DNA of 64,000 nt from Macrosoma leucophasiata (GCA_036365455.1 JAWQUS010000009.1:1704001-1768000), one strand, 5' to 3'; shown: positions 10,441 to 20,562, numbered from the stretch's first letter. The notes: generated by a model from the sequence alone, not told the origin. A program made the numbers and translations.

Positions 10441-10517
10441 TGTGTAGATCTAAAGGTTAGAATATTCACTTACAAATCGTGAGAACTGTATGCTTGTTTG
10501 ATTTCACAAAATAAAAA
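10441..10517 (+). mobile_element. Decayed family A 3' end
   Basis: GAACTGTATGCTTGTTTG followed by an A-rich tract resembles the last 70 bases of family A. Weak. Confidence 0.35.
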
Positions 10518-11065
10518 AATATATGTTTGTCAGTGAACTCCTTCTCTATTACTTTTTTTATGATATAAGAACCGAATACAATAAGTAAGAAAGACAAGTA
10601 AGTATCACGACGAAAGACAAAAGCTGTTTACGGTAAAAGACACCACTTTGTTAAAAAAGCAAACCGAAATAAATCAGTTAAAGCTTCACAATAGTACACA
10701 ATATTCCTCTCTTCCATTTAGCACTAAGTCACATTCACGTTTCAGTTGCTTTTCAACGACCCGAGTCGAAATCTTTTGCCTTGTATAAAAGTTTCTGGAG
10801 CAAAAAATACATCAATCAGTCTCCATCAGGTTGTACGAAAGTATGAATTCTTGTCAGTCCTTTTTGTAGGGTTCCGTTCGCAAAGAGTTCCAATTGGATA
10901 CTGTTTGTAAGTCTCTTCACACCGCTGTCTGTCGGTCTGTCGCAAGCTATATCTTTTCAATATTAATGGAAATAAATTTGAAATGTAATACGAACTCTGT
11001 CTGATTTGAGAAAACACATTATTATAGCTGATATAACTACAAACATTGAAAATTTCAGATTCAAT
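10518..11065. other. No gene; possible family G scrap
   Basis: GTAGGGTTCCGTTCGCAAAG near 10868 and CTGTCTGTCGGTCTGTCGC near 10924 recall family G termini and its TCTG tract. Nothing coding. Confidence 0.35.
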
Positions 11066-11359
11066 TTACTGGTGGTAGAGTTTCAGTGTAGGAGCTTGAG
11101 GGAGTAGGCACCACCGCATTACCTAATGAATCTGCTGCCAAATGGACTACCATTGGATACCACGATAGTGCTGAACACTAGTTCAGCACTATCTCTGTAA
11201 TGACTTATCACAGAGACATAACAACTGAGGTCTCAGGGGTGGCAACGCATCTGTATTTTGACCGCTGGTTTTTGTGTAGATGTCTATAGGCTGCAGTCAT
11301 CACTTAACATCCATATGAACTGCACGCTTGTTTGCCACCTTCGTGACTTAAAAAAAAAC
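11066..11359 (+). mobile_element. Family A copy, subfamily 2, with internal rearrangement
   Basis: Ends are normal (TTACTGGTGGTAGAG to an A tail). Around 11144-11192 the segment normally reading TAGTGTTCAGCACTATCG appears in inverted orientation followed by a direct partial repeat. Confidence 0.8.
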
Positions 11360-11478
11360 AACCTTAAATATAACAATTGAGGATAACTAAGAGAAGTACC
11401 GTAAAAATGATAAATTGAAGCATTATTAATTGCAATCAGGAAGTTAGGAAGGTCAGTTTTCTGACTAATGGTGGACAA

Positions 11479-11694
11479 TTGATTTATGTCTTAATCAGAC
11501 CAACAACTAACCTTTCTTCCGACAACCTCCTTCTAACGGTTTCAGTACATTCGCCTACTTTTTACGCCAAATCATTTACTGTTGAGGGAATCCGACTTTG
11601 GAATTCTCTTCCGGTGGATATCCGGCAAGTTCAAACAGTTGAAACGTTTAAAAAACGTCTGTATGACCACTACATTTCCCAAACCCTTTCCTAA
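11479..11694 (+). pseudogene. LINE reverse transcriptase C-terminus
   Basis: The 71-codon frame reads SPTFYAKSFTVEGIRLWNSL, then PVDIRQVQTVETFKKRLYDHY, and ends in TAA. It is the same C-terminal signature as at 7883 but from a different element. It opens on TTG and has no upstream coding sequence, so it is a 5'-truncated copy. Its 3' tail follows. Confidence 0.75.
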
Positions 11695-11929
11695 CTCCTG
11701 ATCACTACTAAGTTGCCTGTTGCTGTTCTTGTTGCTGTTAGTATTTTTACATAGAATGGTACACCCCTATTGTTATCCATTTTTGTAATAATTCCTAAAC
11801 CCTAAGGTTGTCTGGAAGAGATCACTGTTTAGTGATAAGACCGCCTTTTGTGAACTGTATATCTTGTTTTCTATAATGTTTTATCTGATTTCGGTGTACA
11901 ATAAAGTATATTATTATTATTATTATTAA
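11695..11929 (+). mobile_element. 3' tail of the preceding LINE
   Basis: Contains CCTAAGGTTGTCTGGAAGAG and ATAAGACCGCCTTTTGTG, an AATAAAG near 11901, and an (ATT)n end to 11929. A 5'-truncated non-LTR insertion. Confidence 0.75.
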
Positions 11930-12046
11930 CCTGCTACTGTTGTTATACTGTTACTCATTGTTAATGCTCACTGTTTTTCTTTCGCCAGAGTGTACTATAA
12001 TATTCTATCTATAAGATGCAATTTGCAAAAATATTTTCGTAAATAA

Positions 12047-12120
12047 GAAAAAAATGGAAAGGAAGAATTGACTTCAGGATGGAATCGAACCTGCAACGTC
12101 AGGATTTAAAGGACTTCGTT
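12047..12120 (-). mobile_element. Family C related fragment
   Basis: AAAAATGGAAAGGAAGAATTG then ACTTCAGGATGGAATCGAAC: the 3' tail and last part of the tRNA-like block in reverse. Confidence 0.5.
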
Positions 12121-12135
12121 TTTTTGCGTCGGTTA

Positions 12136-12758
12136 AAAATGCAGATGCGTTGCCACCCTCACTGAGACCTAAGTTGTTATATCTTTAGAAATAGAAATAG
12201 AAATATTTTATTTTTTGACACACACACACACACACTAAATAAACAAATGATAATAATAATAAAGAAAAAAAAAACAATAATAAAAACAGAAACAACTTAA
12301 CACAACTACCGGCATGATGTATGTGTGAGACCAAAAAAATGGTACCTATCTCAGCTGATTGCTGTAGTTGGCACTACAGCGCTGGTGTTCTGATAGGACC
12401 ACCGTAAGTGGCTTTGCGAATTACAAGCCGCCCAACTACATAAAACTTCCATGCATACTACTGTTATATTTATATACAAAATTACGTAATATTACATAAA
12501 TATAGATAAATAAATAAATTATTAGAACAAGTAAATAGAATACATGATAAAATTACACACTTTCTGCCTACCCCGTTAGGGACCTGGCGCGAAGATACAT
12601 ACAATAATTAATCCAAATATTTGGTGGTGTATCTCTGTGATAGTTGTTAAGGGGCCATACATTACCATCTAACCGGGAGACGATAGTGCTGAACGCTACC
12701 ATTTAGCGGCAGATGGATTAGATAATGCGGTGTCTACACTGTAACTCAACCACCAGTA
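12136..12758 (-). mobile_element. Family A copy split by a retroelement insertion
   Basis: Parts at 12136-12186 and 12630-12758 together give most of a minus-strand subfamily 2 copy. Between them lies about 440 bp of other sequence. TATCT occurs at both junctions. Confidence 0.75.
12187..12629 (-). mobile_element. Retroelement 3' ends inside family A
   Basis: Starts AGAAATAGAAATAGAAATAT, which in reverse is a (TTTCTA)n end typical of some insect LINEs, then a (CA)n tract at 12222-12234. Near 12561-12606 a plus-strand M tail (CTACCCCGTTAGGGACCTGG) is present. No intact coding sequence. Confidence 0.55.
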
Positions 12759-13039
12759 AAACATATAAATAAACAAGTGACATCATGCGTTGTTGCGGCC
12801 AATGTTACAGACGCGTGGAACACAATTAGGGTGTAAATAAACGTTTTGGATATCAACCTTAAAACCCAATTATCTCGGTGTAGAACTATTGACATGGATA
12901 ATGAGACGTTTTTCCTTGTAATTATGAAACAAAGATGTTATGAGTCATCTCTGTCGAACTGGTTTGATTCATTCAATTCACTGTAAAACACTTATACATA
13001 ATGGCATGACTGTTTTTCTAAATAGCAAGCCGTACTTCC
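12759..13039. other. No gene seen
   Basis: Nothing recognisable. Confidence 0.4.
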
Positions 13040-13112
13040 ATTAGGTAGTAATGTACAGACTCGTAATTTTTGGCATAGAGACAACACTTAGGCCTTCGTC
13101 GTGACAGCGCAT
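13040..13112 (+). mobile_element. Decayed family A fragment
   Basis: GTAGTAATGTACAGACTCGT through CAGCGCATCTT, with many substitutions. Confidence 0.45.
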
Positions 13113-13175
13113 CTTTGAGTATATTGAAACCACAAATTGAATAATATATAATAAGTTGCCGTATTCAAAACCGAA

Positions 13176-13252
13176 AAGAGGTCGAAATGCAGATGCGTTG
13201 CCACTCCTGAGACGGCCTGAGACCTAAGTAATTATATCTCCGTCGAGCTTCG
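13176..13252 (-). mobile_element. Family A fragment
   Basis: Minus piece AATGCAGATGCGTTGCCACT with a short duplication of GAGAC(GG)CCTGAGACC. It directly abuts a plus copy. Confidence 0.6.
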
Positions 13253-13436
13253 TCACTGGTGGTAGAGCTCCAGTGATGGAGATCGCGGGCGTAGGCACCA
13301 CCGCATTACCTAATATACTTGCCGCTAAATGGTAGTGTTCAGTACTATCGTTTTCCGTTCAGGTGGTAATGTACGGCCCTGTAAATTTCGGCACAGAGGC
13401 ATTGCACTTTAGGCTTCAGAAGTGGTAACGCATCTT
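13253..13436 (+). mobile_element. Family A copy, subfamily 1, 3' part missing
   Basis: Starts CACTGGTGGTAGAGCTCC and stops at GGTAACGCATCTTC. Confidence 0.8.
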
Positions 13437-13731
13437 CACATGTGATCGCGTAATTTATGTTCGCGCGCGGCTATTCACTTGTTTTTATATATTCCGCTCG
13501 AGTAAATAAGGTCAAAACAGGTCCCATTTGTTTGAACAGGAGGCCAGATAATCAAATATTTATTTTTAATTTGTTATGGATCCACACAATAGACTACCAG
13601 ACACAAGCTATTAAGATGCTCAATTTAAAAAATTCAATTTTATGATTATATTGACAGTCGTTTAAACTTAAGTAAATCAATGAGGAAAATTATAAATCGA
13701 ATTTTAGATTTTCAAAGATTTTAAATATAAG

Positions 13732-13857
13732 AACTACATCAGTAGCTTAGTGACAGCAGGCTACTTCTATTACGCTGGGGTCCTGGGTTCGACTCCCGGG
13801 TCGGGGACTATCAGAAATAATGATGTAAAGTCCCTTATTATTTTTCATTATTTTAAA
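13732..13857 (+). mobile_element. Family B SINE, 5' part only
   Basis: Head CAGTAGCTTAGTGACAGCAG and B box GGTTCGACTCC, then the body ends early at a family A copy. Confidence 0.65.
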
Positions 13858-13858
13858 A

Positions 13859-14033
13859 CTAGAGGTCAAAATGCAGATGTGTTACCCTGAGACCTTAGTT
13901 GTTATGTTTCTGTGATAGTTATCACGAAGCCATATATTACCCTCTTACCGGAACACGATAGTGCTGAACACTACCATTTGGCGGCAGATAGATTAGGTAA
14001 TGCGGTGATGCCTACGAACTCTATTAACAGTAA
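13859..14033 (-). mobile_element. Family A copy, subfamily 2, 3' end missing
   Basis: Runs from AGAGGTCAAAATGCAGATG to a damaged 5' end CTCTATTAACAGTAAT. Confidence 0.75.
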
Positions 14034-14203
14034 TATTTTTTTTTTATTTTTTTTTTGCCATGTTAACCACTAAATATTTTGAAATAATTAATTTTATGTA
14101 CCGAAAGTTTACGTGAATGAATTAACGAATAGAAGTCATAAAAAAAACTACTTATTTGAATATGTATAGGTGTCTAAATTAAATGTTCATCATACAATTA
14201 CAG

Positions 14204-14332
14204 TGTATTGATGTATGAAGAGAATGATGAAGGTAGACGAGGCACGAGAGGTTTGTCAGAACCGGGATGTCTGGCGCTCTACACTCTCTGCCTACCCCGT
14301 TAGGGACCTGGCGTGAAGATACATATACATAC
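14204..14332 (+). mobile_element. LINE 3' end, family M
   Basis: GATGAAGGTAGACGAGGCAC, AACCGGGATGTCTGGCGCTC, CTCTGCCTACCCCGTTAGGG and GGCGTGAAGATACATATAC. 5'-truncated; ends in an ATAC tract. Confidence 0.7.
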
Positions 14333-14406
14333 AATTACAGTATATACCTAGATTACAAATATTAGTTAGACGAAAAGTGCGTCAATTCCATAAGACGAAC
14401 TACAGA

Positions 14407-14988
14407 AAATCGGCCAAGTGCGAGTCGGACTCGCACATGAAGTGTTCCGTACACTAATATTATAAATGTGAAAGTTTCTTTGTTTGGATGTTTGTCCGTC
14501 AATCACGGTGAAACTTTTGAACGGATTTTGATGAAATTTGTTTTATTAGCTGACTTAGATTATAAGATACTTATTATCCCGAAAAAAACTTCCTGTGGGA
14601 TGCCATGGGATGATAGTTTGATGAGTTTCTACAGGCTACGCGAAAAGCGACATACAAGCGCGCGGAGCTGCGGGCAACAGCTAGTCGTCTATAAAAGTGA
14701 AAATTTTAAGCGTCTACCTGCTACCGTTAATAGTAGTGTGCAAAAATACGAAACAGAAACACGTTTAATGCGTTTATTCTCCATACAATAATACCCATAG
14801 ACTTATTTTTTTTTTATATTCATTGTAGGTATTTGTTGCTACAGCGGCAACGGAAATACATAATTTGTGAAAATTTCCGCTTTCTAGCTATCACGGTTTA
14901 TGTGATACAGCTGACAGACAGACAGACAAACAGCGGAGGCTTAGTCATAGAGTCCCGTTTTTACCTTTTAGGCACGAAACCCTAAAAA
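14407..14988 (+). mobile_element. Family G-like repeat interrupted by a Helitron
   Basis: The left end CGGCCAAGTGCGAGTCGGAC (to about 14452) and right part (14828-14988, CAGACAGACAGACAAACAGC then AACCCTAAAAACC) match the two ends of family G with diverged sequence. Family H occupies 14453-14684. Confidence 0.6.
14453..14684 (+). mobile_element. Short Helitron (family H)
   Basis: ACTAATATTATAAATGTGAA, then a conserved body GAACGGATTTTGATGAAAT, ending CGGGCAACAGCTAG followed by T. The leading TC is not clear. Confidence 0.65.
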
Positions 14989-15710
14989 CCTTATCAATTT
15001 CCCGAACAGATGACTCAGCTTCAATATCACGTATTGAGTAATGTTATGTGCACGTAGCTAGGAAGAAAAATAAAGCTGATTTCGCTTGAATACTCTAGAA
15101 GCCGGCCTTTCAAGGTCACCGTCAAACGCTGCAATGTTATTGTTGGCTAGACGCGACAAACCACATTAATCGCTTTAATGCCTACGTGTGCTACGCTAGG
15201 TACGTCTCAAAGATGAATGATTTATTACAGACCATTACAGTCTGTTTGAAATGAAATAGGATTCTGTTGAATTTCACAGTGATATTTTCGTTTCTGTGGA
15301 TTTAGTATCCATTACGATTCCCGGGCTACAAGATTTTAATAAACTCAATTCTGGGAAAGTATTTACTGAATGAATCTGGCCTTTTCCGAGCAATATAAAC
15401 CAGGTGAATATCAAAATAATTTTAATTTTTTACTCGGACTTTATGTCAAATCTAATTTAGTTTTTAATAAAACTAGTCTAGACTTAAGTGTGTTCAGTAG
15501 AATGTCGGCTCAGAATAGCCGCGTCGTATTTCATTCGACTGATTTAAAACAATATAAGGTATGACTGATCGTAGAGCTTTTATGGAAATGTGACAGGTCG
15601 GGAGCATCGCTCTATTACTAAGACTATCATCAGAGCTTTAATTGTATGTACGCCTCTATAATCATAATGACGTGAAAAGATCTAAGGAGTGGCTAAATAA
15701 AATATACAAA
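14989..15710. other. No gene seen
   Basis: A 64-codon frame at 15370-15564 shows no domain. No repeat recognised. Confidence 0.4.
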
Positions 15711-15711
15711 A

Positions 15712-15933
15712 CTAGCTGACCAAACCATTAAATAATTTGTCAAAGGTTTGATAGATACGGACTATTTGTATGAGAAAATATAAATTGTGGTTTTTACTAT
15801 TTCCCTTCAATTTCTTCATATTTTCCTACCTTTTAAACCTTTCATGAACTTCAAAAAATCAATCAAAATTGGCCAAATCGGTGCAGCCGTTCTCAAGTTT
15901 TAGCGAGCAGCAATTGATTTTTATATATAAAGA
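15712..15933 (-). mobile_element. Short Helitron with canonical ends (family H)
   Basis: On the minus strand it starts TCTTTATATATAAAAATC after A and ends GGTCAGCTAG before T, as expected for Helitron insertion between A and T. Sister of the copy at 18982. Confidence 0.8.
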
Positions 15934-16284
15934 TAGATATATAATACTAATTTAATAGATACATCTTTTTGATCTTTTCGATCTTGTGTGCTATAAAGGT
16001 AAATAAAGAAGAAGAATAGAGATGGTAGGTACATTTAACATATAGTTGTAGTCTTATTTACCACTTCCACGGTCAAAGAACATAGAAAATTGGATACTTT
16101 TCGGTCTTGCCGAGAGTGTGATATTAACTTGCTTTGATGATATAGACTTTGTATAATAGTGATGACAATTCGGATAATGGGTTTTTAATGGTAGAACTAC
16201 AGTAATAGTAGGTCTTATGAGCACTGTCGTATTTGTCAGTTACTTGTACTATTTATTTTTCGCAATACCACATGCGAGTGAACT

Positions 16285-16396
16285 TTAAAAATTAAAGAAA
16301 AAAAAATGGATAAAAAAATTTTACTTCGGGCAGGAATCGAACCTGCGACCTAAGGATAACCAGTCCAGCCGCTTTACCACTAAGCTACTGAAGTTT
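16285..16396 (-). mobile_element. tRNA-like SINE fragment related to family C
   Basis: In reverse it reads TAGCTTAGTGGTAAAGCGGC, then GGTTCGATTCCTGCCCGAAG. Good A and B boxes, followed by the TTATCCATTTTTTTTTC tail. A tRNA-scanning program might report it, but its place in a repeat family argues against a real tRNA gene. Confidence 0.6.
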
Positions 16397-16525
16397 GTCA
16401 GTTACGTTTCGGCCTTGCTGGGGAGCCTGTTATATCTTTGGGCATTGGGAAACTTCCAGAAAATGCCGACATTGAAATGGCACTTACACTTGGACTCTAA
16501 GATTGAACCCAGGACCATTACGAAA
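16397..16525 (-). mobile_element. Decayed family B fragment
   Basis: GTTACGTTTCGGCCTTGCTG and GGAAACTTCCAGAAAATG, similar to the B body in reverse, with a CCTGTTATATCTTTGGGCA segment. Confidence 0.5.
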
Positions 16526-16960
16526 TGATTATAATTATAAAGGTACCTTTTTACTAAATTAGTATAAAAATTCTTCATAATCTTGCATTTAAGTGTCTTG
16601 ATCATCTGTAATTTTCAACAGTTGACAAATATGTATTTTCTGAGATAATTATTTATACAATCTTTTAATAAAATAAACGAGTTAATATTTCACTTCAACG
16701 CGTAAGATTTAGGGTATTATAATTTAATACGCCTGTAACAAGGGCTGTTGTACGCACCAACACAAAAATTAATATATAAAATTAAAGACTGAGAGCCTCC
16801 ATTTTATCAAAGCTGAGATTACTGTTTGTTTTACAAAATTAAGCATTGAGTGAGTGTTGAAATTCTATAATGGTATTTTATTTTGAATGAAATTGGAAGT
16901 GTGACATATTATACTTCAGCTAAGTCTATAAAGTGAGAAAAGGAAAAACATTTTTTAAAT

Positions 16961-17173
16961 AATAATAAAATACGCTTACACTAATAGCCCCACAGTAGGT
17001 ATAAACCTGTGTCGTGGGTGCCGTTGTGCACATACAACACATATGTACACAAACACCCAGACCCGAAACAAATATGTGTAGGCCATACAAATATTTGTCC
17101 CGGTGCGAGGATCGAACCCGCGACCCTTGGAATCAAACGGTCATCTCACACCGCTGGACTAACTGGGCCGTCA
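16961..17173 (-). mobile_element. Family D tRNA-headed SINE
   Basis: In reverse: A box TGGTGTGAGATG region and B box GGTTCGATCCTCGCACCGGG, then TGTATGGCC and GGGTCTGGGTGTTTGTG, ending TGTAAGCGTATTTTATTATT. Matches copies at 24158 and 38979. It ends about 270 bp upstream of the host promoter. Confidence 0.75.
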
Positions 17174-17441
17174 CGTCGTTTTAAGCATCGATAAGTTGAC
17201 CCGCATCTGCGCTGAAATTTCGTTCTCACATAATTTTAAAAAAAACTAATAATTATTTCCGATTACATTTTTATATCAAAATTTTAAAAAATAACTCTCA
17301 AATCAACACATAAGTAATTATTTTCGTGCCTTTATCATATTGCTTCACAGAGACAAAATGGCCATAATGCTTACTGTCGCATCTGCGCTTACAACGTATA
17401 GGGATACCGTCAGCGATGCGCTGCGTGCCCCCCACCTGTAC
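17174..17441. other. Upstream region of the Hsp20-domain gene
   Basis: Repeat-free as far as I can see. I looked for the heat-shock-element pattern of alternating GAA and TTC at 5-bp spacing and saw none in the last 150 bases, which argues weakly against strong heat induction from proximal sites. Confidence 0.4.
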
Positions 17442-17476
17442 TATATAGCCTCTGACTCCCGCGCCGGCGTCAGTCC
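17442..17476 (+). promoter_or_regulatory. Core promoter: TATA box and initiator
   Basis: TATATAG at 17442-17448 and the arthropod initiator TCAGTCC at 17470-17476. The A at 17472 is 30 bp after the first T of the TATA box, the usual distance. It implies a 5' leader of about 29 bases if translation starts at 17501. Confidence 0.8.
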
Positions 17477-17500
17477 ATAGAGCCTTACCGAGTGGTACGC

Positions 17501-18241
17501 ATGTATAAAATGCTATCGCGAGTGTTACCGATTTTTGCGCTGGCGGCCGTCGCCGTCGCTCTCCCGGCGAACGATCGGCCCATCCTCCATCCTATCACGA
17601 CCATCACCGACGCTGAATTTGACCGACCATGGTTCGAATTCCCTATATTCGGAAACATGTTCGCCCCTCTCTGGAAGCTCTTCCCGAGCTTCGCGGACAT
17701 CGGCCCGAGGATAGAGGCAGATGACGACAACTTCAAAGTAATCGTCAACGTTAAGGGTTACAAAAAGGAAGACTTGAAGGTCAAGGTGAAAGGAGATTTT
17801 ATCTTCGTCCAAGGCGCACACGAAGCTAAACAGGATGACAGTGATCTGTTCACGAGCCAGTTCTTCCATACCTACACTCTCCCGGCAAACGCGAGCGGGG
17901 ATGATGTTACTGCCACTTACTCCACCGACGAGTTCCTAGTGGTCAATTGCCCGTTGGCCGGTACCGGCAACCGAGGGAAGATCGACAAGGAAGTGCAAAT
18001 TGAGGCTACAGGTGTGCCGTACAAGGAAGTCAAAGTTGAAGAAAAGCCAGAGAACGTTGATATCGAAAAAGTAGATGACGAGAAAGCGGGACCTGCGACA
18101 ACCGAAGGGACAACTATTGCCGACGATGACGACCGAAGAGAACCGACCACGGCCGCCGATAGGGAGGAAGTCACAGAAAAAGACAATGTCATCCCTCACG
18201 GCGAACTGAGCGACTCGGAGGCAAACGAGGTCCAACCTTGA
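17501..18241 (+). CDS. Secreted Hsp20/alpha-crystallin-domain protein
   Basis: A single-exon 246-residue protein. Residues 1-21 form a signal peptide (a charged start, then a hydrophobic run LPIFALAAVAVA), with cleavage probably near A20 or A23. Residues about 70-153 match the alpha-crystallin domain: a strand with FKVIVNVKGYKKEDLKVKV, then FIFVQGAHEAKQD, then a strand-loop-strand ending FLVVNCPLA. V-Q-I at 165-167 may stand in for the I-x-I motif that docks between subunits. NAS at 130-132 is an N-glycosylation sequon inside the domain, consistent with secretion. Residues 175-246 are a low-complexity tail rich in E, D, K and T. Small heat-shock proteins normally hold unfolding proteins in the cytosol; an exported one would act in the ER or outside the cell. 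Start: the frame stays open upstream to a GTG at 17492, but a nuclear gene should use ATG. ATG 17501 has a weak context and ATG 17510, with AAA before it, is stronger; both keep the signal peptide. Neighbouring sequence is all repeats. Confidence 0.9.
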   Translation: MYKMLSRVLPIFALAAVAVALPANDRPILHPITTITDAEFDRPWFEFPIFGNMFAPLWKLFPSFADIGPRIEADDDNFKVIVNVKGYKKEDLKVKVKGDFIFVQGAHEAKQDDSDLFTSQFFHTYTLPANASGDDVTATYSTDEFLVVNCPLAGTGNRGKIDKEVQIEATGVPYKEVKVEEKPENVDIEKVDDEKAGPATTEGTTIADDDDRREPTTAADREEVTEKDNVIPHGELSDSEANEVQP

Positions 18242-18284
18242 AGTGATATTTAGATTTAAGTATGTATTTATAAAACAGTATTGT

Positions 18285-18290
18285 AATAAA
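18285..18290 (+). terminator. Poly(A) signal of the Hsp20-domain gene
   Basis: AATAAA 44 bases after the stop codon, followed by AT-rich sequence and a GTGTTTCTGTGCGGTGT stretch at about 18310 that fits a downstream GU-rich element. Confidence 0.8.
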
Positions 18291-18329
18291 TATCTTTTAA
18301 TACGAACCTAGTGTTTCTGTGCGGTGTAA

Positions 18330-18912
18330 CCTGAATTAAATTAGTATGTGGAAGACGTCTTTGATTAATGATATGGGATCGTGCAGTCAACTAAATGTAT
18401 TATTAGTTCCTTTGATTAATGTTGCGATCGGTTAGGGTTTTGGAATATCACGAAATTAATATACGTGTCCGAAAGCATCGGGGTATTAAGGGATTATACC
18501 TCACAGGGTTGAAGCACCAGATTTACATAATGCCGTGATATTTCCTTGTTTGATACGCGTTCCGGGAATTCGTTTTTAATATATAAGATTATGTCGGAGT
18601 TGGCGTAATTTTGACAAATGGCTCGAATATGGCGAGCAAAAGTAGGTAGGTATATTGAGACTTGTGTTTAATTTTCATTCGTGTTTTATGGCTTATGCAG
18701 CGATGCGTTGGAAAAAATATCAACAAAGAGCTATACGTTTTGAATTTGTTTTTCGTTGTCTTAAATATTCTTATAATTAAGGTTAACATAAATTATTATT
18801 CATAAACTCGATGTAATTCATAAATTAACAATTTATTTTATTTTATATTTATATTAAACCGACTAAAGGTTAAATTGTCTTCCGTCAATAAACAGGTTAT
18901 TTGTACATCTAT
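18330..18912. other. No gene seen downstream of the host gene
   Basis: AT-rich, no recognised repeat or coding signal. Confidence 0.4.
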
Positions 18913-19483
18913 TACAAATGAATAAAATTAGTCTGTTTGTAGTATAAAAATAACCGCTTTTAACTAAATGCATAATCTGTATCTATATATATAAAAATAA
19001 ATTGCTGTTCGTTAGTCTCACTAAAACTCGACAACGGCTGAACGGATTTATCTTACTTGGTCTTGAAATGTTCGTGGAAGTCTAGGGAAGGTTTAAAAGG
19101 TAAGAAAATGTGAAGATATTGAAGTGAAACCACAATTTTATTTTCCCATGCAAATAGTCCGTAGGTATCTATCAAACCTTTGACACATTATTTCATTGTG
19201 AGGCAATACGAAGTTTGCCGGGTCAGCTAGTAATGTAATAAAAATATGTATAAAACGGTACATATAGCAAAACTTTTTTACAATTTTTGTTTGTCAGTCT
19301 GTCTGTTTGTGCCGGCTACTCTCGGGAACGGCTGGACCAATTTTGATGGGACTTTCACAGGTTGATATATCATGTAATAAGGAGTAACTTAGGCTACTTG
19401 TCCACGACTTTGTCCGTGCAGATACTGATCAATAGGTAATTTCGTTAATTTCTACGCGGATGAAGTCGTCGGGGCACAGCTAG
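18913..19483 (+). mobile_element. Helitron-like element (family H) split by another Helitron
   Basis: The left part (TAGTCTGTTTGTAGTATAAA, then ATAACCGCTTTTAACTAAA) and right part (CTCGGGAACGGCTGGACCAA ... GGGGCACAGCTAG) match the copy at 34540-34858 in order. The insertion occupies 18982-19230. Confidence 0.7.
18982..19230 (+). mobile_element. Short Helitron with canonical ends, nested
   Basis: Starts TCTATATATATAAAAATAAA after A18981 and ends GGTCAGCTAG before T19231. Closely related to the minus-strand copy at 15712-15933. Confidence 0.8.
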
Positions 19484-19484
19484 T

Positions 19485-20500
19485 TTTAAATCAAACGGAC
19501 ACAGCTAAGAACGTATTTGTATGTTTGTACGTATTATATATGATTGGGTATTTTAAGTTCAGTAACTTTCCCATAAATGCATAGTAAATTGAATGTTTCG
19601 GTTAAATCGTTTAATTATATTTTCCAACGTTTGTATATGATTTATGGCAACGTAGATTTTTGCCGGTTGTTAAAACCACCGTGTACTACTTACTTCCCTT
19701 TTGCGGTCTTGTATGTTTTCATTCGAATAATTATTACATTTTAACTGATTTCAACAGTTAATGAGTATGCTTAATGGCTTAAATTGCAATTTTGCAATAG
19801 CAATGTAAATATTAATCCGGATGCGATTGCGTCTTTTTTAAGTGGCAGCCTTTTAACTGGCGAAATGTTAGTAAAAATAGTTATATTTTTTAAATCAAAC
19901 AACTCAGAGAAAGGTAACAAATTATACACAATTAAACTTCTTCGGATTGTATATTTTTCATCTTTGACAGGCCATTACAACTAAGAATGAAACTTTAAAA
20001 TTTTGAAAAATCACCTATTAATCCGAAAGGCTATTTATTATGTAGGTTTCTGTGATATTGGATTTTTTTTTCATTAATATATATACCAAACTCAAGCAAC
20101 GAAATTTAAATAGTTCTGTTATTAGTAATTTAAAATTTTTGAAATCATTTCGTCTTAAGTCTGTTATTTATGACCCAGAACATAAGCTGATTATTCTGTC
20201 AACGATCGGATCATATTTTATTCAAAATTATATTAATTTATTATGTCACCTGGTTTAAATTATTCCAATAATGAGTTAAAATGTTCATTGGGAATTAATC
20301 AAACTAGTTAGGTGACCCGGATATTGACTTGACTACAAACATGTTTTTGGATCAAATATAATGATTGAAATATGTGTTCAATGTGTTGCAATTTTATCCG
20401 CAACTATGATTTTTAATTTGTTCGTTACGAGAAATACGAGAAAAACATTTTGTTGAAATCCTTAAAATAGATCTTAAAGTTGGGTTACGTGAAAGGCCAA
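19485..20500. other. AT-rich stretch without a gene
   Basis: Frames of up to 68 codons occur here, none with a recognisable domain and all AT-driven. Confidence 0.4.
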
Positions 20501-20548
20501 AAGAGGGTTAAGTACAAAAAGTGTGTACTTTTTGTACTTAACCCTCTT
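20501..20548. repeat. Perfect 22-bp-arm palindrome
   Basis: Arms 20501-20522 and 20527-20548 are exactly complementary around GTGT. The stem contains GGGTTAAGTACAAAAAGT. It sits just before a family A start. Confidence 0.9.
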
Positions 20549-20562
20549 AGCTCAGCGTAAAA

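Noticed and set aside
16320..16395. A tRNA gene on the minus strand
   Set aside because: Good A and B boxes, but it is followed by the family C type tail and lies between other repeat scraps.
17492..17500. GTG in frame upstream as start of the Hsp20-domain protein
   Set aside because: The frame is open to GTG at 17492, but a eukaryotic nuclear gene should start at ATG; 17501 and 17510 are available and keep the signal peptide.
17485..18235. Minus-strand and shifted open frames over the host gene (87-114 codons)
   Set aside because: They overlap the well-supported plus-strand protein and have no domain; they follow from its GC-rich codon use.
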